From: Mucilaginibacter glaciei
GTDB lineage: Bacteria > Bacteroidota > Bacteroidia > Sphingobacteriales > Sphingobacteriaceae
Assembly: GCF_014773245.1 (NCBI RefSeq)
Contig: NZ_JACWMX010000007.1
Span: 124,001 to 188,000, forward strand
DNA: 64,000 bases
Reading direction: 5' to 3'
Shown: piece by piece, positions 35,562-44,857 of the stretch
Layout: every line of letters begins with the position of its first letter
Numbering within the stretch: position 1 is the stretch's first letter
Position numbers and translations under genes: made by a program
Notes under the pieces: model-generated
The model's database searches: none
What the model was told of the DNA's origin: nothing
What the model saw: the letters and a program-made list of their open reading frames with translations, nothing else

Positions 35562-36206
35562 ATGTTTAAATGCCCCGCTATATTATTACTGTTGCTGCTG
35601 GTTTTTTCCATAGCCGGCGCACAAACCACCTGGACGTTAAAGAACGACCACGACGGGATTAAAGTTTACTCCAGCCCGGTAGAGAATTCAAAAGTAAAGG
35701 CCTTACGGGTGGAGTGTAATTTCCAGGCAAACCTATCACAAATTGTTGCGGTGCTGCTTGATGTTAAAACCTGTACCGAATGGGTTTATCATACCAAATC
35801 ATGCACGCTACTAAAACAGGTATCGCCATCTGAAGTTTACTATTACTCTGAAGTGAGTTTGCCCTGGCCGGTAGAGAACCGTGACTTTGTTGCGCATCTT
35901 ACCGTTACACAAGATCCGGCAACCAAAGTGGTTATTGTTGACGGCCCCGCTGTGCCCGGAATGGTTAGCCCTAAAACCGGCATTGTACGTATAGCCAACT
36001 CGAAAGGCAAATGGCTGATAACCCCTGTTGAAAAAAATGAAGTGAAAGTTGAATATACGCTGAATGTTGACCCGGCCGGTAACCTTCCCGCCTGGGCGGT
36101 TAACTTGTTATCGTCTGAAGGGCCGCTACAAAGCTTCAAAGCATTACGTAGCCAACTCAAAAAACCTGAGTATAGGAATGCGAATCTATCGTTTATTAAA
36201 AATTAA
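35562..36206 (+). CDS. Exported START-domain protein
   Basis: A 214-residue periplasmic protein: signal peptide FKCPAILLLLLLVFSIAGAQ, then a StAR-related lipid-transfer (START) domain with WTLKNDHDGIKVYSSPV, YHTKSCTLLKQVSPSEVYYY, SLPWPVENRDFVA and GKWLITPVEKNEVKVEYTLNVDP. The SLPWPVxNRDF block is characteristic of bacterial START proteins. It probably binds a lipid or other hydrophobic ligand in the periplasm; the ligand is unknown. It ends before a strong bidirectional terminator. Confidence 0.9.
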   Translation: MFKCPAILLLLLLVFSIAGAQTTWTLKNDHDGIKVYSSPVENSKVKALRVECNFQANLSQIVAVLLDVKTCTEWVYHTKSCTLLKQVSPSEVYYYSEVSLPWPVENRDFVAHLTVTQDPATKVVIVDGPAVPGMVSPKTGIVRIANSKGKWLITPVEKNEVKVEYTLNVDPAGNLPAWAVNLLSSEGPLQSFKALRSQLKKPEYRNANLSFIKN

Positions 36207-36224
36207 TACCCGATATATAAACAC

Positions 36225-36260
36225 AAAAAAGCCTTCCTGAATTAACAGGAAGGCTTTTTT
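36225..36260. terminator. Bidirectional terminator, 15-bp perfect stem
   Basis: AAAAAAGCCTTCCTG (36225-36239), loop AATTAA, CAGGAAGGCTTTTTT (36246-36260). It sits between the convergent START and M16 peptidase genes. Confidence 0.92.
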
Positions 36261-36278
36261 TATTGCTATCGCGATTGC

Positions 36279-39137
36279 TTACTTTTTCATATTGCCATCG
36301 GCATCCAACTCAACAATGGGGTAACCTAACTTTTGCAAGCCGGGTAATATTGTCGCCTTGTCACCAACAACCAATATGATCATGTTATCAGTATTTAAAT
36401 ACTTTTTATTTAACTGATTAATCTCTGCCGGGGTAATGGTTGATAAGATCTTGTTCTGCTCATCTACATAAGTGGGCTTCAGATCATATTCTAAGATCCG
36501 TGACAGGAATGCAGCTTTTTGTCCGTTGGTTTCATAGCGGCGTGCATCACTCTGCCCTATCGAAGTTTGGGTGAACTTCAATTCATCCGGCGTGATACCG
36601 GTAGCCTGATAGTTACGGATCTCTTTCATAAACTCAACAACAGAACTATCTGTTGCAGCGCGCAACACACCTGCCGACGCGGTGAAATCGCCACCAAAAT
36701 TACCCGAGCTAAAGCCCGAACGTGCGCCATAGGTCCAGCCTTTTTTCTCGCGAAGATTAAGGTTAATGTGGCTATTAAACGCGCCGCCTAAGATGTAGTT
36801 GGCTATACCCAATTTATAATAGTCTCCGGTTGCATCATAGTTTAGTTTATCTAAGTAACCAATGCGGATCTCTGACTGCGCCGCGTTTGGTACATCTACC
36901 ATGTAAAGGGTAGTTTTACCAAACGTCTTACCTTCTGTTAAAACCGGGATGGTTACCTTTTTATCTTTCCAGGTGTTTAAGAAAGCCAGGTTGCCACGGG
37001 CTGCACCCTGGTTAACATCGCCTACCACTACAATACGGGTTTGTGACGGCGTGAAGTAGTTATCATAAAAGTCCTGCACATCCTGCAAAGTGATAGCCGC
37101 TAAAGTTTGCTCGTTACCGCCGGTGGCGTAGGTACGCACATTATCCGTCCCGTAAAGTATTTTATTATACACGTTTGATGCTACAACCGCCGGCTGCGTT
37201 TTAGCTTGTTTTAAACCTTCGATAGCTTGCTTCTTGATCCGGTCTAACGCATCCTGGGTAAACTTAGGGTTCAGCAAACGCTCTTGTAACAGGGTCATTG
37301 TTTTAGGCAGGTTTTTAGTGAGAGTTGATACGCTGATGATCATATCCTCTGCACTCCCAAATACGCTGATATTGCTGCCTAACTTATCCATTTCAGAATT
37401 AAACTGCTCGGCAGTGTAGGTTTTAGTATCCTCGTTCATCATCCGGCCTACTATGCCTGCCAAACCCGCTTTTGAAGGGTTTGTTACCGCATATAAACCG
37501 CCACCCTTAATGGCTATCTGCATAGCTATTGAAGGGATCTCGCTGTTTTGAGTTCCGATAATTTTTATGCCGTTTGCTGTAGTGCTTGTCCAGATGGCAG
37601 GAACTTTAATAGCAGGGTTAGCACCTACACCCGGCTTAGGCTTACGGTCAAAATTATCGGTAGCTTTCTTATAGCTTAAGCCATTGTACCCGTAATCAGG
37701 CGCTTTGTACCCCGCTGTGTTTACAGTAAAGTTATCGGCAGCAATGGGTGCAATGGCACCGCCCTTTGGCAATACGCTCAATAACACCGCCGGTTTGCCT
37801 TTTATATATTGATTGTAAACACGTATCACATCTTCTTTAGTAACCGCGCGGATATCGGCCAGTTCGCGGGCTATCTGGTTTGGGTTACCGGTCATGTACT
37901 GTGCCTGCGCCAAAGCAGATACTTTGCCGCTCACGCTCGACAGGCCATTGATAGCATTTGCTTCCGCACTTGCCTTAAAGCGCACCAATGCGTCATCACT
38001 CACACCTGTTTTTTCAAACTCAGCGTAAGACTCATCAACCAATTTCTTAGCATCAGCCAATGTCTGGCCGGGGAAAGGAACCACGCGTACACTTACCTCG
38101 CCGGCCAGTTCAGAATTCTGTGAACTCATTGTTGCTTGCGCAGCTTTGCGTGTTTTTACAAAATTTTTGTAGAAGATAGAGTTACGGCCCTGGCCTATAA
38201 TTTCGCATAGGGCATCCAAAGCCGACATATCTTTATCATAAAGCTTAACGCCCGGATAAGTGATAGATAGTAAAGGTAATTTGGCGTAGTTATCGGTATA
38301 AGAAACGTACCTGTCGGCAGTTAATACCGGCGCAGGCAAGCTCATGTTTTTTACAACCGGGCCGCGCGGGATACTGCCAAAATATTTTTGCACCCATGCT
38401 AATGTTTGCTTAGGGTTTAAATCGCCGCCAATGGTTACGGTTGCGTTATTAGGGCCATACCAGCGCAAAAAGAAATTCTTCAGGTCATTCACACCTACTT
38501 TATTCAATTCTTCGATATAACCAATAGTTAACCATGAATATGGGTGGCCGTAAGGATATAGGTTTTTTGAGGTGTATTCGCTTGCTAAGCCGTAAGGGCG
38601 GTTATCGTAGTTCTGGCCACGCTCATTCTTTACAGTGGCACGCTGTACCTCGAATTTTTGCTGGGTAACGGCATCAAGCAAAAAACCCATACGGTCACTC
38701 TCTAACCAAAGCATTTTTTCTAATTGGTTAGCAGGCACAGTTTCGTAATAGTTAGTACGGTCACGGTTGGTAGATCCGTTCAGCGTACCGCCGGCCTCAG
38801 TAATAATTTTAAAGTGATCGCCATTGGCAACATGATCACTCCCCTGGAACATCATATGCTCAAAGAAGTGGGCAAAGCCCGATTTACCAATTTCTTCGCG
38901 GGCCGAACCTACGTGATAGGTTACATCCACATGCACTAAAGGATCGGAATGATCCTCGGCTAAAATCACGGTTAAACCGTTAGCTAATACATACTTTTGG
39001 TAAGGGATAACCAATTCGGTCCCTTTGCGGGTAACCGTTTCTACCAACTTGGGCCCGGTGGCCGTTTGGGCGTTGGCGGTCAAAGCCATGAATACCACCG
39101 ACGGAATCAGCAGCGCAATTTTTAAAGATCTGATCAT
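36279..39137 (-). CDS. Exported M16-family zinc peptidase, two-domain
   Basis: A 952-residue periplasmic peptidase with a signal peptide (IRSLKIALLIPSVVFMALTANA). The inverted zinc motif HFFEH is at residues 90-94, and the downstream Glu172 (in KNERGQ) is the third ligand, at the M16 distance. Residues about 45-480 form the catalytic half. The second half (about 530-945), with AGLAGIVGRMMNEDT and YFTPSQTRIVVVGDV, has the fold but no HxxEH and is the inactive partner. Length and architecture match pitrilysin-like PqqL-type or peptidase-M16 proteins of Bacteroidota. It probably degrades small unfolded peptides in the periplasm. It is transcribed alone. Confidence 0.93.
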   Translation of the reverse strand: MIRSLKIALLIPSVVFMALTANAQTATGPKLVETVTRKGTELVIPYQKYVLANGLTVILAEDHSDPLVHVDVTYHVGSAREEIGKSGFAHFFEHMMFQGSDHVANGDHFKIITEAGGTLNGSTNRDRTNYYETVPANQLEKMLWLESDRMGFLLDAVTQQKFEVQRATVKNERGQNYDNRPYGLASEYTSKNLYPYGHPYSWLTIGYIEELNKVGVNDLKNFFLRWYGPNNATVTIGGDLNPKQTLAWVQKYFGSIPRGPVVKNMSLPAPVLTADRYVSYTDNYAKLPLLSITYPGVKLYDKDMSALDALCEIIGQGRNSIFYKNFVKTRKAAQATMSSQNSELAGEVSVRVVPFPGQTLADAKKLVDESYAEFEKTGVSDDALVRFKASAEANAINGLSSVSGKVSALAQAQYMTGNPNQIARELADIRAVTKEDVIRVYNQYIKGKPAVLLSVLPKGGAIAPIAADNFTVNTAGYKAPDYGYNGLSYKKATDNFDRKPKPGVGANPAIKVPAIWTSTTANGIKIIGTQNSEIPSIAMQIAIKGGGLYAVTNPSKAGLAGIVGRMMNEDTKTYTAEQFNSEMDKLGSNISVFGSAEDMIISVSTLTKNLPKTMTLLQERLLNPKFTQDALDRIKKQAIEGLKQAKTQPAVVASNVYNKILYGTDNVRTYATGGNEQTLAAITLQDVQDFYDNYFTPSQTRIVVVGDVNQGAARGNLAFLNTWKDKKVTIPVLTEGKTFGKTTLYMVDVPNAAQSEIRIGYLDKLNYDATGDYYKLGIANYILGGAFNSHINLNLREKKGWTYGARSGFSSGNFGGDFTASAGVLRAATDSSVVEFMKEIRNYQATGITPDELKFTQTSIGQSDARRYETNGQKAAFLSRILEYDLKPTYVDEQNKILSTITPAEINQLNKKYLNTDNMIILVVGDKATILPGLQKLGYPIVELDADGNMKK

Positions 39138-39272
39138 TTATAGTTTTTTTATATGTGAGAACTTACTTCCCTGACAGAAGAAAGGTATAATATTAGGAAA
39201 TTAAGCCGTTTAGTTGGTAGCGTTTACCTATAAATCAAGTTTATGTAACAGATTTGTGACTGAGGGTGTATG

Positions 39273-39941
39273 CTATGCTGATTTGGCAAGTGCTTTTATA
39301 TCAACAACTTCTAATACCTGCTTTGCATAGCCCCTTAATACGCTGTTTATCATAGCAAGGCCTACCTCTCGCATAGTGCTTAACTGGCCCGGGAAAACCA
39401 ATTTTAATAGCGGCGATAACCAATTGATCACCTTGTAATAGCCTTTTATATTTTGCTGCCCCGCGGTTGGTTTCATAAAACCCGGGCGAAAGTTATATAC
39501 GTTTTTGAAGGGCAGCTTCATAAGGGCGTTCTCTACTTTGCCTTTAACACGTGCCCACATTATTTTGCCTTTTTCAGATCCATCGGTATGGCTGCCCGAA
39601 ACATGGCTAAATATCATACCCGGATTAAGATCCAATAGCACATTGGCAAAGTGTAAAGGGATATCTACCGTAATCCGTGTATAATCTGCTTCATTAACGC
39701 CATTCGAGCTTACACCTGCACAGTACAGACATGCATCGTAACCCTTTAATTGATCGCTAACATTCTCCAATTTAAAAAAATCGGCCACTATTACTTCTTT
39801 CAGCTTCGCGTTTGGAACCCCTTTGTATGGCTTACGGTTAACTATCAAAACACTTTCAACCTGCGGATGCTGAAGGCATTCCAGCAAAACGCCCTCGCCC
39901 ACTAAACCCGTTGCGCCGGTAAGGATTAGTTTAACTCCCAT
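39273..39941 (-). CDS. NAD(P)-binding Rossmann protein (HTATIP2-like)
   Basis: A 222-residue atypical-SDR-like protein with the nucleotide-binding loop LTGATGLVGEGV at the N-terminus, then VLIVNRKPYKGVPN and CLYCAGVSS. A Tyr-x3-Lys active site is not evident; the later segment FSHVSGSHTDGSEKG, WARVKGKVENAL resembles the HTATIP2/NAD-dependent epimerase-like group. The function is unassigned. Its start lies three bases after the stop codon of a 53-residue membrane protein on the same strand, so both form a small operon. Confidence 0.82.
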   Translation of the reverse strand: MGVKLILTGATGLVGEGVLLECLQHPQVESVLIVNRKPYKGVPNAKLKEVIVADFFKLENVSDQLKGYDACLYCAGVSSNGVNEADYTRITVDIPLHFANVLLDLNPGMIFSHVSGSHTDGSEKGKIMWARVKGKVENALMKLPFKNVYNFRPGFMKPTAGQQNIKGYYKVINWLSPLLKLVFPGQLSTMREVGLAMINSVLRGYAKQVLEVVDIKALAKSA

Positions 39942-39944
39942 ATT

Positions 39945-40106
39945 TTAAATGAATATCAAACCGATGATCACCGCCCAAATCGCCATAAAAAAGAAGCCGG
40001 CAAACACTTCGTTCTTGTGCTTCTTAATCGTTTTGGTGATAAAGGCAATATAAAATACCCATCCTAAAAAGATGATAGCCATTATGGGGGCGGCAAATAT
40101 TCTCAT
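39945..40106 (-). CDS. 53-residue membrane protein
   Basis: ATG at 40106-40104 to TAA 39947-39945 encodes 53 residues: a hydrophobic helix (about 7-22), a basic loop (TKTIKKHKNE) and a second hydrophobic helix (about 34-53). The frame ends three bases before the Rossmann gene and would be coupled to it. The TM-loop-TM form with positive-inside loop and the tight spacing argue for a real gene. No family is recognised. A shift in composition is not evident. Confidence 0.6.
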   Translation of the reverse strand: MRIFAAPIMAIIFLGWVFYIAFITKTIKKHKNEVFAGFFFMAIWAVIIGLIFI

Positions 40107-40159
40107 GCTGATTGCTAATTTGAAATCAAATGTAATAACTAAATAACTTCTTTTACAAA

Positions 40160-42550
40160 TTACTCATTCCGCAAGCTTTTTACGGGGTTGGCAATAGCAG
40201 CCTTAATTGCCTGATAACTAATTGTACTCAAAGCAATGACGATGGCGATGAACCCGCCAAGTGCAAAGATCCACCAGCCGATCTCAATCCTGTAGGCAAA
40301 TGCCTGGATCCACTTATTCATTACGAGTAAAGCTATCGGGCAGGCAATCACGATGGCAATCAATACCAGATTAACGAACTCCTTTGACAGTAGCGCGGTT
40401 ATCTGCATAACGGATGCGCCAATCACCTTGCGGATCCCTATCTCCTTTCTGCGTTGTTTAACGCTGAAAAGCGCCAGCCCAAACAGCCCAAAGCATGCTA
40501 TACTGATAGCAAGAGTTGTAAACACGCCAAACATTTGCCCAAATTTGATCTCGGCTTCATATTGACGGTTAAAACTTTCGTTCAGGAAACTATACTCCAG
40601 CGGCCTTTGCGGTACCATTTTTTTCCAGAGCTTTTCAATGTCATGTACCGTGGTTTTCACATCGGCCGTATTCATTTCAACAGAAAACACCCGGAACTTG
40701 TCGGGCATTATCCGCATAGCTAACGGGCCGATCTGCTTTTGTAATGATTCGAAATGAAAATCTTTAAAAACACCAATTACGCGGGCATCATTAGGGTACA
40801 TCCCCACCTTAACGCCAATGGCTTCGTCGGCATTTTTAAAGCCTAATTTACGCAGGGCACTTTCATTAATGATCATTGATTCCACGGTATCGGCAGCAAA
40901 CTGATTAGATAACGCCCGCCCGGCTACCATCGGTACGCCATATTGCCTCATAAAATTAAAGTCGGTTAAAATTATTGGCAACTCTGCATGTATCGTGTCG
41001 CCGGTTCTTTTGGCAAATTCCATAGACCAACCACCCGAAGTTATATTGCCCGGCACATCTGACGACGCCGTAACCGCCTTTACTCCTTTTATACGCAGCA
41101 ATTCATTACTTATTAGTTGGCTTTGCTTTTTCACCCAACCGTCACCTTCAAAATTGAGCACAAGCGTTTGCGATGGTTTAAAGCCCAGATCATGCTTTTG
41201 CATAAATTGCAGTTGACTATAAACGACGATACTGCTGATGATCAGAATGATGGAAACAGCAAATTGAAAAACAACCAGGCCTTTACGAATGCCGATACTA
41301 AATGTTGATGAACGCAATGTGCCTTTCAAAGCGGCAACAGGATTAAATCCCGATAGCACAAACGCCGGATAACTACCCGATAGAAACCCTACTGTAATCA
41401 AAATACTTAGCAAGGCTGCAATATGTATGGGCGTTAACAGGTTAAACACAATGGATTTGCCCGCGAAAGTGTTAAATGCAGGCATTATCATGTAGGCCGC
41501 CAACAACGCAATGATTAACGCCACACCTACCATTAAAAAAGATTCGATATAAAACTGGCTGATTAAAGCTGCGCGGCTTACTCCATTCACTTTTTTTATA
41601 GCTACCTCTTTGGCGCGTTCAGCACTGCGGGCAGTAGAAAGGTTAATAAAATTGATACAGGCGATCAGCAAAACAAACAGCGCAATGGCCGCAAAAACGT
41701 ATAGACTGTTTATATTTCCCGTTTTACCAGCCTGGTTTTCCCGGTCGCTATGTAGATAAATATCTGTTAATTTTTCCAGGTTATAATGGTGCGTGGTACT
41801 GCCGGTATTGGCTTTATGCCGGGTAGCAAAGGCATCAAACTGGTTTACCAAATTATTAGCATCATAATCATCAGGCAGTAAAATATAGGTGTAAAAGTTA
41901 TTGGAGTACCAATTGGTAAACAACCAGTCGTAACCCGAGTCTTTTTTCACTGCGGTAGCCATCGATATCAGGATATCGAAACTAAGGTGTGATGTAGCAG
42001 GCACATCTTTAATTACTCCGGTAACGCTTAAATTTTCCCCATTTAATATAAGTGATTTGCCTACAGCTTCGGTATTACCAAAATACTTGTGTGCCGTTGT
42101 CTCCGTGATAACAATACTCATCGGGTTAACCAACGCAGTCGCTATATTACCACTGATCATTGGCAGGTCAAACACCTTAAATATCTGTGGGTCGGCAAAG
42201 TATAAGTGCCTTTCCTCAAAAAGCTTATCTTCATACTTCACCAGCGCTTCGGCACTGATGATTCTTACAGCCTCTTTTATCTGCGGGAAATCATTTAGTA
42301 AAGCCGGTGCTAAAGGGCCCGGAGAGCCGGCACCATGTTGCATGAGCGCGTTGGTTTTTTTATCATCAACCACGCGGTAAATATTTGCCGCGTTTTTATG
42401 GTATTTATCAAAACTCAATTCATTCTCAATGTATAACGACATTAATATAACCGCAGTAATGCTGATTACCAGCCCGCCAATATTAATAGCCGTAAAGGTT
42501 TTGGTACGGATCAAATTCCTGAACGCGAACCTCAATTGATTGATGATCAT
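40160..42550 (-). CDS. FtsX/MacB-type ABC transporter permease
   Basis: A 796-residue inner-membrane protein. N-terminal helix (LRFAFRNLIRTKTFTAINIGG, about 8-40), a MacB-like periplasmic domain (about 45-275), three helices (about 282-300, 335-360, 375-395), a second periplasmic domain (about 450-665), and C-terminal FtsX helices (about 675-790) including RRKEIGIRKVIGASV. Two FtsX units in one chain match the large Bacteroidota permeases of lipid or peptide efflux ABC systems. The ATP-binding partner gene is not adjacent, so it must be elsewhere. It seems to be transcribed alone; a small gap to the ADH gene has only the ADH terminator. Confidence 0.9.
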   Translation of the reverse strand: MIINQLRFAFRNLIRTKTFTAINIGGLVISITAVILMSLYIENELSFDKYHKNAANIYRVVDDKKTNALMQHGAGSPGPLAPALLNDFPQIKEAVRIISAEALVKYEDKLFEERHLYFADPQIFKVFDLPMISGNIATALVNPMSIVITETTAHKYFGNTEAVGKSLILNGENLSVTGVIKDVPATSHLSFDILISMATAVKKDSGYDWLFTNWYSNNFYTYILLPDDYDANNLVNQFDAFATRHKANTGSTTHHYNLEKLTDIYLHSDRENQAGKTGNINSLYVFAAIALFVLLIACINFINLSTARSAERAKEVAIKKVNGVSRAALISQFYIESFLMVGVALIIALLAAYMIMPAFNTFAGKSIVFNLLTPIHIAALLSILITVGFLSGSYPAFVLSGFNPVAALKGTLRSSTFSIGIRKGLVVFQFAVSIILIISSIVVYSQLQFMQKHDLGFKPSQTLVLNFEGDGWVKKQSQLISNELLRIKGVKAVTASSDVPGNITSGGWSMEFAKRTGDTIHAELPIILTDFNFMRQYGVPMVAGRALSNQFAADTVESMIINESALRKLGFKNADEAIGVKVGMYPNDARVIGVFKDFHFESLQKQIGPLAMRIMPDKFRVFSVEMNTADVKTTVHDIEKLWKKMVPQRPLEYSFLNESFNRQYEAEIKFGQMFGVFTTLAISIACFGLFGLALFSVKQRRKEIGIRKVIGASVMQITALLSKEFVNLVLIAIVIACPIALLVMNKWIQAFAYRIEIGWWIFALGGFIAIVIALSTISYQAIKAAIANPVKSLRNE

Positions 42551-42682
42551 ATATTTAGAGTTGATTAACTTGGCTTACCAAAGCTATGCCATAATATAAA
42601 CATCTCAAAATCAATTAATTAAAACAACAACAAATTTTTACTGTTCGGATACGTTACACCCGCTGTGCGGTGCTGATACAAA

Positions 42683-42716
42683 AAAAGGCGGGCAACCCGT
42701 TGGTTACCCGCCTTTT
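42683..42716 (-). terminator. Terminator for the alcohol dehydrogenase gene
   Basis: AAAAGGCGGG (42683-42692) pairs with CCCGCCTTTT (42707-42716), with further pairing of CAACC and GGTTA inside. On the minus strand it is followed by a T run. Confidence 0.85.
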
Positions 42717-42734
42717 AATCAATGGAATAGCTGC

Positions 42735-43778
42735 TTATAAAGTTGCCATATCAATTACAAAGCGATAGCGTACATCGCCTTTAACCATACGTTCGTAAGA
42801 TGCTGTAATATCCTTCATGTCTATCACTTCGATATCAGAAACGATGTTGTGCTCGGCGCAAAAATCAAGCATTTCCTGAGTTTCAGCTATACCACCGATA
42901 CCAGATCCTGCTAAGCTTTTACGGCCACCTAACAGGCTGAACGCAGCAATTTCTGCCGGTTTAGGCGGAACGCCAACGCAAATATGAACACCGTTAGTTC
43001 TTAATAAACCCAGGTACATGTTAAAATCGTGCTCGGCAGAAACGGTATCCAATATAAAATCGAATGTGCCTTTAGCAGCTTCAACCTGCGCAGGGTCTTT
43101 CGTAACCACAAAATGGTGTGCACCTAATTTTTTAGCATCTTCTTCTTTACTTGCAGATGTACTTAAAACCGTAACCTCTGCACCAAAAGCAACACCAAAC
43201 TTAACTGCCATGTGGCCTAAACCACCTAATCCCAAAACGGCTAATTTGTGGCCTTTTCCAACTTTCCAGTGGCGTAAAGGCGAGTAGGTTGTGATACCTG
43301 CGCAAAGTAGCGGTGCGGTACCTGCCAAATCTAACTTGTCAGAAATATGCAGCACAAATTCCTCGCGTACCACAATGCTATTGCTGTAACCACCGTAGGT
43401 TGGCGATGAACCATCACGCTCCATTCCATTGTAAGTTTGCGTGTTACCTTCCAGGCAGTACTGCTCCAGATCCTGCTTACAGTTTTCGCAAACCTGGCAA
43501 GAATCTACCATACAACCGGTACCGGCTAAATCGCCCACTTTAAATTTGGTAACGTGGTCGCCTACTTTAACTACACGTCCAACAATTTCGTGACCGGGCA
43601 CCATAGGGAATATCCCGGGGAACCAATCATTTTTGATCTGGTGTAGATCGGAGTGGCAAACGCCACAAAATAAAATATCGAATTGCACATCATGCGGCCC
43701 CACCTCACGGCGTTGAAAGTCCCATGGTGCAAGATCGGTTTCGGCATCTTGTGCCGCGTATCCTTTTACTGAAATCAT
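42735..43778 (-). CDS. Zinc-dependent alcohol dehydrogenase, cinnamyl-type
   Basis: A 347-residue NADP-type medium-chain dehydrogenase. Catalytic zinc ligands: Cys in FCGVCHSDLHQ (about 39-49), His/Glu in PGHEIVGRV and a later Cys in LCAGITTYSPL. Structural zinc: four Cys in DSCQVCENCKQDLEQYC. The nucleotide loop is LAVLGLGGLGHMAVK. This is the AdhC/YahK/CAD group, which reduces many aldehydes. ATG 43778 is chosen; the longer frame from a TTG adds 11 residues. It lies downstream of the SDR/AraC pair on the same strand, with 151 bases between, and may be part of the same aldehyde-related response, but this is inference. Confidence 0.9.
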   Translation of the reverse strand: MISVKGYAAQDAETDLAPWDFQRREVGPHDVQFDILFCGVCHSDLHQIKNDWFPGIFPMVPGHEIVGRVVKVGDHVTKFKVGDLAGTGCMVDSCQVCENCKQDLEQYCLEGNTQTYNGMERDGSSPTYGGYSNSIVVREEFVLHISDKLDLAGTAPLLCAGITTYSPLRHWKVGKGHKLAVLGLGGLGHMAVKFGVAFGAEVTVLSTSASKEEDAKKLGAHHFVVTKDPAQVEAAKGTFDFILDTVSAEHDFNMYLGLLRTNGVHICVGVPPKPAEIAAFSLLGGRKSLAGSGIGGIAETQEMLDFCAEHNIVSDIEVIDMKDITASYERMVKGDVRYRFVIDMATL

Positions 43779-43929
43779 TTTGTATTTGTTTTTTAAGTTT
43801 TTGTGTGTCAAATATACATTCTTACAAACCCCAAATTCTATCGGGAGTTTGTCAAAATAAAAATTAAAATCCTTCGCTAACCGACCGTTTACGGGTGGTA
43901 TACTCTCGTTTTAAAAGGTCAATCGATAA

Positions 43930-44769
43930 TCAAGCACTGTATGCCATTGAGCGCGAAAGCTCTTCATTAAAACGGAATTCCTTTTCCAGTTTATCCAGTT
44001 GGCTCATGGCCCTGTCATAAGAGTCGCCACCCAACAATAAATACATCGGTGGGTTTTCTTCATTCGCCACATCAATAATTGCGGCTGCTGCCTTTTCAGG
44101 ATCGCCGGCTTGCTGGCCATCCATTTTTAAATATCGTTCGTTAATGGCACGTACCGCTTTGTAATCTTCAATTTGGTTTTTGGCGATAAGGATAGACTCC
44201 GGTGTTAAAAAGCTGGTACGGAAAGCACCGGGTGCAACTACAGTAACGTTGATGCCGAACTCTTTTACGTCGGCCGCTAAAACTTCGGACAGACCTATAA
44301 CCGAAAATTTAGTAGCCGCGTAAACCGACCAGCCTGTAGCCGGGGCAATACCTGCAATAGAGGAAATATTAATAATGTGCCCGCTTTGCTGATAACGCAT
44401 ATAAGGCATCACATTGCGGATAACGTTCAATGTACCAAACACGTTGATATCGAAACTGTCGCGGGTTTCTTTGTCGGTTAATTCTTCAATACTGCCGCCT
44501 ATCCCATAACCTGCATTATTGATCACAACATCTATCCTGCCGAACGCTTTTTTTGTTTGATGAAGCGCGCATCCTACGCTGTCTTCGTTAGCAAGGTCTA
44601 CTTCAATTGGCAAAAAATTATCGCCTGCAATGCCAACCGCATCAACCAGGCCCGGTAAATTACGTGATGTGGCCGCTACATTTTGTCCGGCATCCAATAA
44701 TTGCGTTACCAGGCTAAGGCCAAAACCTTTTGATGCGCCTGTAATGAACCATGTTTTTTTGCTTTGCAT
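43930..44769 (-). CDS. SDR-family oxidoreductase under AraC control
   Basis: A 279-residue classical SDR with WFITGASKGFG (NADP loop), INNAGYGIGG, the Ser in INISSIAGI and YAATK (Tyr and Lys of the active site). It resembles proteins annotated as oxidoreductase, SDR of the YdfG/YusZ type; the substrate is unknown. ATG 44769 (MQSKKTWF) is chosen; an upstream extension would cross the regulatory region. The 81 bases to the AraC stop contain two TTACANNATTCAAAC sites, so it is probably directly controlled by the upstream AraC regulator. Confidence 0.87.
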   Translation of the reverse strand: MQSKKTWFITGASKGFGLSLVTQLLDAGQNVAATSRNLPGLVDAVGIAGDNFLPIEVDLANEDSVGCALHQTKKAFGRIDVVINNAGYGIGGSIEELTDKETRDSFDINVFGTLNVIRNVMPYMRYQQSGHIINISSIAGIAPATGWSVYAATKFSVIGLSEVLAADVKEFGINVTVVAPGAFRTSFLTPESILIAKNQIEDYKAVRAINERYLKMDGQQAGDPEKAAAAIIDVANEENPPMYLLLGGDSYDRAMSQLDKLEKEFRFNEELSRSMAYSA

Positions 44770-44820
44770 TATACTGATGTTTTTGTTCAACAAAAGTACT
44801 ATTACAAGGTACAAGAGCGT

Positions 44821-44857
44821 TTACATCATTCAAACCAATTATTACAAAATTCAAACA
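44821..44857. promoter_or_regulatory. Tandem direct-repeat operator (AraC-type) upstream of the SDR gene
   Basis: TTACATCATTCAAAC (44821-44835) and TTACAAAATTCAAAC (44842-44856) repeat with a 21-bp period, two helical turns, as expected for an AraC dimer. The second site overlaps the araC-type stop codon. Confidence 0.65.
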
